64,000 bases of DNA from Dyadobacter sp. CY343 (lineage in GTDB: Bacteria > Bacteroidota > Bacteroidia > Cytophagales > Spirosomataceae): NCBI RefSeq assembly GCF_021390335.1, contig NZ_JAJUXK010000003.1, positions 186,001 to 250,000 of the forward strand, given 5' to 3'. Shown here in pieces: positions 36,326 to 46,000 of this stretch (its first letter is position 1; each line of letters opens with the position of its first letter). The notes beneath the pieces are model-generated. The model made no database searches and was not told the DNA's origin. It was given only the letters and a program-made list of their open reading frames with translations. The translations under genes and the position numbers were made by a program.

Positions 36326-37870
36326 ATGAACATTTTACCAAAACAACACAAAATCCTGCTCTCCGCATGTACATTTGGCGCAGCTGTTTTTCTCGGAAAC
36401 CATTGTGCTTTTGCGCAAGTGAAAGTAGGTGAAAACCCACAAACAATTAATGCAGGATCGGTTTTAGAAATAGAAAGTTCTGATAAAGGTTTACTGCTTC
36501 CAAGGATATCGCTTGCGAATACTACCACGTGGGGATTGGCTGGTACGCCTGCTGCGGGAATGCAAGTTTATAACATGAACGCTGGGGTTACAGCCACATC
36601 TACTTCTTATCCCATAGCCGAAGGTGGTACCGGGGTATATTACTGGGATGGTAGCGGCTGGGTCAGTTCTAAAAAAGGTCAGTCCGGCTCGGGCAGTGAC
36701 TTTGACTGGCTGAAAACCAGCAACAACGCCACGCCATCGGATCCTGCCGATATCGGATCTGCTATTTATCATGGCGGAGCTGGCAGCCAAGAAGTTACTG
36801 TGAGGAGCAATACTGTTGTAGCGGGCGAATCGGTCCGCACGACGACAGTGGCAGGCCACGGCACGGCACAAGCTGCTGCCACCAGCTTGTTCGCAGAATA
36901 TAATGCCAACATTAATCCAAATGCTCATCCTGAAAATAATGCAGTGACCGGCATCCAAACGACTACACAGCATCCATTGATCTTCCGCACAACAGGAAGC
37001 GATAATGTGCCAACTGAGCGGATGCGAATTACTCCTGGTGGCTCGGTAGGAATAGGTACGCCGGGAATGCCTGATGTTTCGCAAGTTAGTTTTCGCGTAA
37101 ATGGGCCTATTTATCAAGTAAACTCCGATGTTATTGAGAGTACCCAGGCCGTTATACTTAGAAATGGAGGCATAACTTTGTTTGGCGCTCAGAATCAAGA
37201 AGACAACGGGTACGTTGATTTCAAGGACAATTACAATGGAGCCTATAACGCCAGAATATTGTATAGCAATGATATTGGTACAGCGGGGGCGCTCTTGTTC
37301 AGAGTAAGAGGGCAGAATTTAAAAGATGCAATTACTATTTTGAACAGCAACGGCTACGTAGGGATCAATAGAACTAATCCTAATTATGAGCTGGATGTAC
37401 TCGGGGACATCAATGCAACTGGTGAGGTTCGAAACAGCGGCACCAGTTTAACCTCAGATGCCCGCTTGAAACGCAACATTCAGTCATTACAAAATGGGCT
37501 GGGGATTGTTTCCAAATTAAAACCGGTGAGCTACGAGAAAAAAGCGACTATTGCGGACAGTATTTATAATAAATCAGAAATCGGTTTTATAGCACAGGAG
37601 GTACAGAAAATACTACCACAGCTTGTGCGTGAAGGCAAGGATGCGGATAAAACGCTGGCGCTGGATTACAATTCCCTTATTCCCATTTTAACGAAAGCTA
37701 TTCAGGAACAGCAAAGCCAGATTGAGAAGTTATTATCTGAACGTGCCACGCATTCTGATTTGTTAAATACGCAGACAGTAAAACTGAATGCACAGGAAAA
37801 TGAAATAAATGAAATTAAGGAGCTATTGCAAATAAAGAAGACGGTCAGTAGTGCAAGAATTTCAAAATAA
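36326..37870 (+). CDS. Secreted tail-fibre-type protein with S74 intramolecular chaperone domain
   Basis: 514 residues with a signal peptide (cleavage after CAFA). The middle is a repetitive beta-rich stalk (NAGSVLEIESSDKGLLLPRI near the N-terminus, PNYELDVLGDINATGEVRNS near 350). The C-terminus has LTSDARLKRNI, the Ser-Lys dyad of the Peptidase_S74/endosialidase chaperone domain that self-cleaves after trimerising, followed by IGFIAQEVQKILP and a C-terminal coiled coil (QSQIEKLLSERAT). Such proteins occur on Bacteroidota cell surfaces and in phage tails. Monocistronic, with a strong terminator. Confidence 0.88.
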   Translation: MNILPKQHKILLSACTFGAAVFLGNHCAFAQVKVGENPQTINAGSVLEIESSDKGLLLPRISLANTTTWGLAGTPAAGMQVYNMNAGVTATSTSYPIAEGGTGVYYWDGSGWVSSKKGQSGSGSDFDWLKTSNNATPSDPADIGSAIYHGGAGSQEVTVRSNTVVAGESVRTTTVAGHGTAQAAATSLFAEYNANINPNAHPENNAVTGIQTTTQHPLIFRTTGSDNVPTERMRITPGGSVGIGTPGMPDVSQVSFRVNGPIYQVNSDVIESTQAVILRNGGITLFGAQNQEDNGYVDFKDNYNGAYNARILYSNDIGTAGALLFRVRGQNLKDAITILNSNGYVGINRTNPNYELDVLGDINATGEVRNSGTSLTSDARLKRNIQSLQNGLGIVSKLKPVSYEKKATIADSIYNKSEIGFIAQEVQKILPQLVREGKDADKTLALDYNSLIPILTKAIQEQQSQIEKLLSERATHSDLLNTQTVKLNAQENEINEIKELLQIKKTVSSARISK

Positions 37871-37888
37871 TAGGTGTAGATATTTGTT

Positions 37889-37919
37889 GGTATGGTCGAA
37901 TTCGGCCGTACCTTTTTTT
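37889..37919 (+). terminator. Intrinsic terminator after the S74 protein gene
   Basis: GGTATGGTCG (37889-37898) pairs with CGGCCGTACC (37903-37912), two GU wobbles, loop AATT, then seven T. Confidence 0.9.
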
Positions 37920-38038
37920 ATATATTTTAGTACATTGTTTAAATAATATCAATTAAAGATGGTGTTATTTGTTCACGCGGTTTTATACTTTTTTATATTT
38001 ATTTACATACGTTAAAAGTTCAGTTTAGACCTGCACTA

Positions 38039-38046
38039 TACCTTTG
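38039..38046 (+). promoter_or_regulatory. Candidate -7 box for the hydrolase-fold lipoprotein gene
   Basis: TACCTTTG matches TAnnTTTG and lies 58 bp before the start codon at 38104. No good -33 TTTG at the expected distance. Confidence 0.35.
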
Positions 38047-38103
38047 TTCTATCAAGTGTAAGAGCACTTCGATTAAAAATATTAACACAAATTCTTAAAA
38101 GAA

Positions 38104-39312
38104 ATGAAAATTCAATTTTTGAAATCAGCAGGCGCATGCCTTATTTTTTGCACAGTATTATTTGCGACGTCTTGTAAAGAGGATCAAATTTTACAAGAAA
38201 GTATTGGAGAACAGAATGTCGGCGATGATAGCAATGCGAAGCTTGTTATTCCCACAAAGCTTGATGTAGATATCTTTGCGGAGCGAATTGAAGACTATTT
38301 GGGAAATGTTGGGTTCGGCTATTCCATATTCGTTAATGGCGAAGAGTCTTTTATGTCAAATGGTGGCGATGGATTCGCAAGAAAGCACAGCGAAGGCACA
38401 GGCTTTGCAAAGCATAGTGCCGTTAGGTTACAGGAAACGAATGCAACTACACAATATGTTACTGCGCTTGCAGTACTTCGGGTCATTAAGAAGTACAACC
38501 TTTCATTAAAAACCAAAGTGTCGCTGTACCTTCCAAAGGGCTGGGTACCAAGTAAGCAATTTAAAGAATTGAATTTTGAAAGACTGCTTGCTCATAGAAC
38601 AGGCTTAATTAATTATGGTAATGTTAGGAAAACTGTTGAAGGCCAACTAACTGAGAGTGTCTTCATATCAGGTGACCGGAGGAACAATGATATTAATTAT
38701 ATTTTGCTCGGTGTTATTGCTCCTTATGTTGAGGCAGTTGAGCTGAAAAAGCAGGGCGATGCAAGTAAGTTCAATAACCTCTCACAGCATAATTCGGACG
38801 TGGCGATCTTGTCTGCTTGTGGTATTCATTTTCGTAATCTTGTTCGGAATAATGTGTTTCTTCCTGCCGGACTTGCTAACTCTGATGTAATTGATTGGCA
38901 AGCATGGGATAAAAATGGCCCTATTGCTGCGAGTCTTTCAACACAGGGATATCCGGAGAAACTAGGGGACGCGCCTGGGATTGATAAAGCCATTGTAACA
39001 ACAAGTTGTGGTGCAACGGGATTATATTTGAGTGCATCAGATTTTGCTAAAATTCAGTCTGCTGTTAATCAAAATAAGATTATAAACGCTACTGATTTTT
39101 TAGCAATGAAAAGTAAACTTCTCGGTTTTGACGGGGTACTTAAAGGTACGAAGGGTCTATACTATTATAAAACTGGACTTGGTTATAACTGCGAAAATAT
39201 TATTATGGATTTTGGGAATGTTCAAGTAGCTGTATTTGCAAACTCTCCCCAAAGTGATTTTGCTGAGAAACCAACTGTTATTGCTCAATTGTTCGAGGAT
39301 TCATTGAAATAA
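38104..39312 (+). CDS. Serine-hydrolase (beta-lactamase-like) fold lipoprotein lacking catalytic residues
   Basis: 402 residues with a lipoprotein signal (FATSC, Cys 24). The fold of class C/PBP4-type hydrolases is recognisable: YVTALAVLRVIKKYNLSLKT (after the SxxK position), LNFERLLAHRTGLINYG, INYILLGVIAP and YKTGLGYN near the end. At the nucleophile SxxK the sequence is ATTQ (114-117); at the YxN site it is NND (194-196). Both key motifs are thus lost although the gene is intact, so it is probably a non-enzymatic binding or structural protein. Monocistronic promoter at 38039. Confidence 0.7.
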   Translation: MKIQFLKSAGACLIFCTVLFATSCKEDQILQESIGEQNVGDDSNAKLVIPTKLDVDIFAERIEDYLGNVGFGYSIFVNGEESFMSNGGDGFARKHSEGTGFAKHSAVRLQETNATTQYVTALAVLRVIKKYNLSLKTKVSLYLPKGWVPSKQFKELNFERLLAHRTGLINYGNVRKTVEGQLTESVFISGDRRNNDINYILLGVIAPYVEAVELKKQGDASKFNNLSQHNSDVAILSACGIHFRNLVRNNVFLPAGLANSDVIDWQAWDKNGPIAASLSTQGYPEKLGDAPGIDKAIVTTSCGATGLYLSASDFAKIQSAVNQNKIINATDFLAMKSKLLGFDGVLKGTKGLYYYKTGLGYNCENIIMDFGNVQVAVFANSPQSDFAEKPTVIAQLFEDSLK

Positions 39313-39329
39313 TTAAATAAATTAATGTT

Positions 39330-39382
39330 TATCGAAACCGCTGGCTAAGATATCATTATCACTTTGCCAGTTGGTTTCGATA
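39330..39382. repeat. Inverted repeat between the pseudo-hydrolase and T9SS genes
   Basis: TATCGAAACC (39330-39339) pairs with GGTTTCGATA (39373-39382), with an inner CTGGC/GCCAG pair. Long loop; no T-run. Possibly a transcript-end or processing structure. Confidence 0.5.
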
Positions 39383-39416
39383 GAAGCCTTTTCTGGCTTA
39401 ACCGCAAAAAATAGAG

Positions 39417-40709
39417 ATGAAAAACAAATTCTACATGCTATTATCCTTTTTGTGCAGCGCCACATTGACGTTTGCACAGGTAAAGGGGAAAGTGTACAGC
39501 ACAATCCAGTGCTTTCCAGGAGGCAACCTGCGGGTACATTCCGATCCAATGACTCTTGCTGCTCACATCGTTACTCCCCGCAGTAATCACGGGTCCAGCT
39601 CAGTGTTGTTCACCGATGGTGCGTATACAAATGAAACAACAGATGCAGGTTACGTAAATGGATATGTGACCAAAATTGGCAGCGCGCCATTTACATTTCC
39701 AGTCGGCAGCCAGGAGGGTAATGATCTAAGGTCCTTGACTATTTCAATGGAAGAACCTTCCTCAATCAAGCTGGCAGTGGCCTACTGGGAGGGAAATCCT
39801 GGCAAAGAGCTTGATCCCACTGGTGGTGCTCACGATATTAATTCAATGAGCGAAGAAGGCGTGACAGGGGTCACTAAGCTCGCATCCGTCTCTGACAGAG
39901 GTTTTTGGGACTGGCTGCCCCTGACTGATTCAGACCAGGAATCCGAGATCCGCATTGAGGTTTCTATTGCCGATCATTCGAAAATAGAAGGGTATGCACC
40001 TGCAAACATTCGCCTCGTAGGGTGGAACACAAAAGCGGAAGCTTGGGTAAACCTAAGCGGCGATGTTGCACCGGCCACCAATACGGAAGGGGCCATTGTG
40101 ACAGGCACATTGACAACCAGCACAATGTCCGAGTATAGCGCGGTCACAGTTGGTTCCGTCTCAGGCAGCCCAATGCCGGTGATGCTAATCAGCTTTACGG
40201 CCAAGGAAGAAGCTGGTCAGGTTGGCCTGAACTGGGGGACTTCGGAGGAAGTCAATGCAGATTATTTTCAAATCGAGCGGAGCTCTGACGCGGTTAGTTG
40301 GAAGGTGATCGGCAGGGAAAATGCTGTGGGAGAAAGCAAGGCACTTCTTACATATGTTTTTTCGGATGTATCGCCGTTGCCAGGAATCAATTACTACCGG
40401 CTGAAAATGGTTGATAACGATGAAACTTTCGCATACAGCAAGATCCAAAGCGTGCAAATCGAAGCCGCAGACAACTTTTTGACCCTGTATCCAAACCCGG
40501 TTTCAGACGTGCTTCATTTCAAAGATGTGGAATTTCAGAAAATGCAGCAGGTAGCCATTCACAATGTCGCAGGACAGCAGGTTTATCAATCCGAGAACCT
40601 TTCATCGGGAAAAATTGATGTCGCTAAATTCAATAACGGCATCTACCTGGTAACAGTACTTATGAAAAACGGTCATTCCAAAACAGAGAAAGTCGTCATC
40701 AATCATTAA
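39417..40709 (+). CDS. T9SS type A sorting-domain cargo protein
   Basis: 430 residues. Signal peptide (cleavage after TFA), a beta-rich N-terminal region with FTDGAYTNETTDAGYVNGYV, and a fibronectin-like segment (LISFTAKEEAGQVGLNWGTS, FQIERSSD). The C-terminal ~75 residues are the type IX sorting domain: LTLYPNPVSDVLHFKD, GQQVYQ, and GIYLVTVLMKNGHSKTEKVV. The protein would be exported to the surface through the Por system. Function of the main part unknown. Confidence 0.88.
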   Translation: MKNKFYMLLSFLCSATLTFAQVKGKVYSTIQCFPGGNLRVHSDPMTLAAHIVTPRSNHGSSSVLFTDGAYTNETTDAGYVNGYVTKIGSAPFTFPVGSQEGNDLRSLTISMEEPSSIKLAVAYWEGNPGKELDPTGGAHDINSMSEEGVTGVTKLASVSDRGFWDWLPLTDSDQESEIRIEVSIADHSKIEGYAPANIRLVGWNTKAEAWVNLSGDVAPATNTEGAIVTGTLTTSTMSEYSAVTVGSVSGSPMPVMLISFTAKEEAGQVGLNWGTSEEVNADYFQIERSSDAVSWKVIGRENAVGESKALLTYVFSDVSPLPGINYYRLKMVDNDETFAYSKIQSVQIEAADNFLTLYPNPVSDVLHFKDVEFQKMQQVAIHNVAGQQVYQSENLSSGKIDVAKFNNGIYLVTVLMKNGHSKTEKVVINH

Positions 40710-40723
40710 ATCTTTTATCTCCA

Positions 40724-40777
40724 CCGGCGCGCTTTAACTACAAGTGCAAACCTGACTAATTAATCAAAGTGCGCCGG
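40724..40777. repeat. Inverted repeat after the T9SS gene
   Basis: CCGGCGC-g-CTTT (40724-40735) pairs with AAAG-t-GCGCCGG (40766-40777), one mismatch. Probably the 3' end structure of the T9SS gene; no clear T-run. Confidence 0.45.
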
Positions 40778-40987
40778 CGGGATAGGGGACCTTTGGTTTG
40801 GCGGTGACGGGGTTGTACGCAGCAAATGCTCACGAACAATCGTTGGTTCAAGATGATTTCACGCCCGGCATGCTCCGCAACCAGAACTCCGTAATTGGAT
40901 GATATACGGATTGAATAAAACTTTTCTTTTAGCATAAATTGGGTTTGCGATCAAGATTTGCTTATTTAGTAATCTTTTCACTCAATT

Positions 40988-41593
40988 ATGAAATCAGCGT
41001 CCACTAATCCCGAAGACCTTTTGCTTTGGCAGGATTTCTTGGACGGTGACGTGCAAGCATTCGAAAGGCTGATGTCAGGTAATTTCCGCCTGCTATTCAG
41101 ATATGGATGCAAATTTTCCAGAGACCAGGAGTTTGTAAAGGATAGCATTCAGGATCTTTTCATGGCTTTATGGGAGAGGAGAGCTAATCTGAATCCCGAT
41201 GCCGCGGTCAAGCCATATCTGATGGCGTCGCTTCGAAGACTGATGTTCAGGACGCGGCTTTCTGCCCGCAGCTGCGATGAGGAAACTTTACAGGAAGTAG
41301 AGTATGATTTCTGCGTGGAATTCTCAGTAGAGGAACAGTTTATCGCCGAGGAAACGACTATCGCCAGAACCCGGCATATACAGGAGCTGATTGGCAAACT
41401 TCCCCAGCGTCAGAAAGAAGTGGTTTACCTCAAATTTTTCCAGGAACTGAGCCGCGAGCAGATTGCCAAAGTAATGGCTATAACCCCCCAAACAGTTTCC
41501 AATCTTCTTCAAATTGCAATCCGGCAATTGAAACAGGGCAGGAAAGTAGCGTACATGCTGGTTGGTCTTCTGCATTTGCTCCTAATGCGCTGA
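40988..41593 (+). CDS. ECF sigma factor, FecI-like
   Basis: 201 residues. Sigma-70 region 2 spans ~20-85 (FRLLFRYGCKFSRDQEFVKD, IQDLFMALW) and region 4 ~130-180 (LPQRQKEVVYLKFFQELSRE, TPQTVSNLLQIAIRQLK). A hydrophobic C-terminal tail (AYMLVGLLHLLLMR) is common in Bacteroidota FecI relatives. The next gene is its FecR partner at +108 bp, then SusC with a signalling STN domain, so it likely controls this locus. Confidence 0.93.
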   Translation: MKSASTNPEDLLLWQDFLDGDVQAFERLMSGNFRLLFRYGCKFSRDQEFVKDSIQDLFMALWERRANLNPDAAVKPYLMASLRRLMFRTRLSARSCDEETLQEVEYDFCVEFSVEEQFIAEETTIARTRHIQELIGKLPQRQKEVVYLKFFQELSREQIAKVMAITPQTVSNLLQIAIRQLKQGRKVAYMLVGLLHLLLMR

Positions 41594-41701
41594 TTATTAC
41601 CCGATCAGGCATTCCTTTTCCATTTTTTTAGAAATAATTCAAAATTTATTGGTATCCAGCCATGAAAATCGTCTATACACATATAGAGACAATCAACTTG
41701 C

Positions 41702-42826
41702 ATGGACCGTTACTCCGATTTTTCTATTGATGACTTCGTCTGGGACGATTATTTTCGTCAGTGGATTTTGTCGCCTGATAAAAACAATACTATTTTTTGG
41801 AATAACTGGATCAACGCCCATCCCGACATGGTGGAGAAGGTAGAAAGGGCCCGGGCTATTTTGCTTTCTATGCAGATCGAGGAGCCTGAGATCAGTGATG
41901 AGGAGATCAATAAAATTGTAAAAAGGACTATCGCCCATTATAACGAGGAAAATTCAAACATTCAAAAACTACCGCACCGGGATATATCACTGCCTTTCAC
42001 GACCTGGATGCGATTTGCGGCGTCTATTATCCTTATCACATTACTGGGTTGGACGGCCTATTCTGTATTAGTCAGCAAAAAGGAAAAGTCACAACTTGCA
42101 CAACAGGAAACCACGCCGGGAAAAAGCTATTCCGTTGTTGAAAAAATCAATACAACTGCCCACACCATGGAGCTTATCCTGAGTGATGGCAGCCATATTA
42201 GTCTTGCCCCGAAAGGCCGAGTGCGGTACAGCGAGCCCTTCAACAAGGAAAGACGGGAGGTTTATCTTACGGGCGAAGCTTTCTTTGATATCAGAAAAAA
42301 TCCCGGCCAGCCATTCCTGGTATTTGCAAACGGACTGATTACGAAGGTATTGGGCACCAGCTTTCGGGTAAACGCGTCCGGAGATAAAGGCGAAGTCACC
42401 GTTGAGGTCAAAACGGGAAAGGTGGCCGTATTTGCGCAAGCTGACCCGCACGTATTCAAGAAATTGGAAGACAAATCACTGCAAGGGATGATTTTGAAGC
42501 CGAACCAGAAGATCATTTACGCCGGCAATGAGGTTAAAATGGTAAAAACACTGGTTGAAAAGCCCGAGATAGTCGTCTCTGTCTCTGAAATTCCAAAATT
42601 TGTTTTTGAAGATACCCCGGCAAGTGACGTTTTGAACACTTTGGGAAAGGCTTATGGCATTGATATCATTTATGATACCACGCTGTTGAAACACTGCCTG
42701 CTCACAGCTGTTCTTGAAGGCCTGACACTACACGACAAGCTGGACATCATTTGCAAAGCAGTCGAATCGAGTTATGAGATCGTCGACGGACAGGTGCTCA
42801 TTCACAGCAACGGGTGCAAGAATTAA
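41702..42826 (+). CDS. FecR-family anti-sigma/signal transducer
   Basis: 374 residues. A cytoplasmic N-terminal ~95 residues, one membrane helix (WMRFAASIILITLLGWTAYS, ~100-122) and a periplasmic FecR domain (MELILSDGSHISLAPKGRVR, ~150-240) with a DUF4974 C-terminus (SEIPKFVFEDTPASDVLNTL, ending in CLLTAVLEGLTLHDKLDIIC). It links the SusC STN domain to the sigma factor. Confidence 0.93.
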   Translation: MDRYSDFSIDDFVWDDYFRQWILSPDKNNTIFWNNWINAHPDMVEKVERARAILLSMQIEEPEISDEEINKIVKRTIAHYNEENSNIQKLPHRDISLPFTTWMRFAASIILITLLGWTAYSVLVSKKEKSQLAQQETTPGKSYSVVEKINTTAHTMELILSDGSHISLAPKGRVRYSEPFNKERREVYLTGEAFFDIRKNPGQPFLVFANGLITKVLGTSFRVNASGDKGEVTVEVKTGKVAVFAQADPHVFKKLEDKSLQGMILKPNQKIIYAGNEVKMVKTLVEKPEIVVSVSEIPKFVFEDTPASDVLNTLGKAYGIDIIYDTTLLKHCLLTAVLEGLTLHDKLDIICKAVESSYEIVDGQVLIHSNGCKN

Positions 42827-42888
42827 CCTATTTCATCACATAATAAACCTCTTAACGAACAGAAAACAGAAAGGTTAACCATAAAAAA

Positions 42889-42965
42889 GAGCCGGCAATG
42901 TTCGAGCATCACCGGCTCCGAAATATCCCGATTGGTTCGTCGCCATTTCCTCCCCGAAAGGAGGC
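42889..42965. promoter_or_regulatory. Structured leader of susC with two hairpins
   Basis: GAGCCGG (42889-42895) pairs with CCGGCTC (42912-42918). A second hairpin is CCTCC-ccgaaa-GGAGG (42949-42964). The first is preceded by AAAAAA, so it is a textbook terminator only on the minus strand, where no gene is seen. On the plus strand it may stabilise or attenuate the susC mRNA. Confidence 0.45.
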
Positions 42966-43012
42966 AGGGATTATTTTGCCGGATTTTTCAATCTAACAAA
43001 ACAATCAAATCT

Positions 43013-46000
43013 ATGAAAAAACCCTTTAAATACCGCTGGGTATTACTTTGGACGATGCGAATAACAATAACACAGCTGATGCTTGCGATCTTGTTCATGG
43101 GTGCAGGGTATGCGCACAATAGTCTTGGGCAATCTCTTCTTTCTGAAAAAATTACGGTTTCCGCCAATGGCAGTGAGATCAGGAAAGTACTTACTCAGCT
43201 GGAAAAGCAGGTCGACGTCCGATTTGTGTTCAGCTCGACGATCATTAAATCCACACGAAGAGTAACTGTTAATGCCAGTGACAAACCACTTTACGAAGTA
43301 CTGGATCAAATTCTGACACCGCTTGACCTGCAATACGAAATCTCGGGCAAAATCATTATCCTCAAAAGGATCGAAGCCCCGGGAATGGAAGCGCCGGCTG
43401 AGCCAAAAGGCGTTAAAAGGCAGGTTTCAGGGAAAATATCGGATGAAAACAATCAACCGCTACCTGGCGTAAGCGTCGTGATTAAAGGCACGCAAACCGG
43501 CACAACGACCAATGTGGAAGGCGCTTTTCAACTGAATGTTGAAAGCGACGATGCGGTACTGGTGCTCAGTTTCGTGGGTTATGTGACCAAAGAAGTGCCT
43601 GTGGGCAGTCAGAGTGCAATCGATGTAAGTATGGCACCGGAAGATCAGTCCCTTCAGGAAGTGGTGGTCGTGGGTTATGGTCAGGTAAAGAAAAGTGATC
43701 TCACCGGCTCAGTATCGACCATTCCGGTCGACGAGATCAAGAAAGTAGCGGTGACTTCCATGGACCAGGCTTTGCAGGGGCGGGCAGCCGGGGTGCAGAT
43801 CACGCAAAATTCAGGCGCACCAGGCGGTGCAACGACTATCCGTATACGCGGAGGAAACTCGATCCAGGGTGACAATGAGCCGCTTTATGTGATCGATGGT
43901 ATCCCATTTAAAAATGACGTGTCCAACAGCGGCTCGAACTTCAACGTGCTGAGTACGCTCAACCCGAGCGACATTGAGTCGATGACGATTTTAAAAGATG
44001 CCTCTTCTACGGCCATTTATGGTTCAAGAGGGGCAAATGGTGTGGTTATTATCACTACAAAAAGAGGGAAAGCAGGCAGATCGACAGTTACGCTGGATGC
44101 TTTCTATGGTGTGCAAACAGTCCGTCGCAAGTATCCTGTACTGAATGCACGGGAATATGCACAGTTTGTGAACGATGCCAATACCAATGAAGGACGCAAT
44201 CCGGTTTATACGCCCCAGCAAGTCCAGGCATTCGGCGAGGGTACCGACTGGCAGGAAGAGATTTTCCGCAGCGCACCGACCTACAACTACCAGCTTTCGA
44301 TGAGTGGAGGTGATGACAAAACGCAATACGCGCTTTCAGGCGGCTATTATAAACAGGAAGGTATCGTTACCAACTCGGACTTTGATCGCTACTCCTTCCG
44401 AGTGAACCTGGACCGGAAGCTTACCAACAAAATCAAGGTGGGTAACAGCCTCACGGTCAACCGTACTGTTACTAACCAGTCGCGCACAGATGGTGACCTG
44501 GGCAGTGCGGGCCTTGTTACGATGGCCGCCCTGCAGTTTCCTTCGATCCTGCCCGTTTACAATCCGGACGGAAGCTATCTGATGAACCATCCGGCCCTTA
44601 CTTTTACCGCAGATAACCCGGCTGCATTAGCGCGGGAAAGCAAGAATACAAATACAGCCTACCGTGTATTCGGAAATATTTTCGGTGAATATCAGATCAT
44701 CGAGGGACTGAACCTGAGAGTTGTTCTCGGCGTCGATGGAATTATGCAGAAGCAGGATAGCTACCTTCCAAGAAGCGTTTCGAGTGGCTTGTCGCAGGGT
44801 GGGGTGGGTAGAGTTAATAACGGACAGTCGATTACCTGGCTGAACGAGAACCTGTTGACCTACACCAAAAATTTCAACAAGCTGCATAACCTGACTTTGC
44901 TGGTAGGATATACGCAACAGGCCAATCGTACTGAAAACAGTTCTGCGGCCTCGCGTAATTTTGTGAATGATAATCTGGGCACAGGCAACATCGGTTCCGG
45001 TTCTGTCGCATTGATACCGTCGTCGGGCATTGGTACCTGGGGACTGGAATCTTATCTGGGGCGTGTGAATTATGAGTTTAATGAAAAATACCTTTTAACC
45101 GCATCCTTCCGTGCAGACGGTTCTTCCCGCTTCGGTGCTAATAAGCGTTACGGTTTCTTCCCCTCTCTTGCATTGGCATGGCGTGCTTCGGAGGAACCCT
45201 TCATTAAGAACATTCAGTCAATCAGTGAATTGAAAGTAAGGGCCACGATCGGTTCGACAGGAAACCAGGATGGGATCGGTAATTATCCGGCTTACTCGTT
45301 GCTGGGAACACAGAACTATGTATTTGGAAACAACGTGTCGACGGGTATAGGGCCTAACCAGATCGCGAATCCGGACCTTTCGTGGGAAACAACTACGCAA
45401 TCCGATATTGGTATCGACATAAGCCTTTTCAGAAACCGCCTGAGCTTCACGGCCGACGCTTATATCAAACGCACCCGCGACCTGCTCCTGAGTGTGACGA
45501 TCCCGAGTACTTCCGGCTTTTCCAGCGCGATCCAAAATCTTGGAAAAGTTGAAAACAGGGGAATTGAACTGACTATCACTTCTTATAATATCGATGGCGC
45601 GTTCAAATGGAAAACCGATTTTAACTATGCACTGAACCGCAACAAGGTGCTTGACATCGGTGGTGCGCCTCAGATTTTCGCAGGCGGAGTTGCCAACATC
45701 GCGCAGAATGTCAATTCCGGCGTTATCCGGGTAGGGGAGCCGCTCGGGTCGTTCTTTGGGTACGAAACAGATGGACTTTATCAGACCGACGAAGAGCTGA
45801 AAGCCCTCGTGGATGCGAATGCACGCAAAATCGGTGACCGCAAATACAAGGACCTGAAAGCTGACGGCCGGATTGACGACAATGACCGTACCATAATCGG
45901 TCGCGCGCAGCCGAAATTCATCGGTGGTATCAACAATACATTTTCGTACAAAGGCATCGACCTGACTGTCTTCTTCCAGGGTGTTTATGGAAATCAGATC

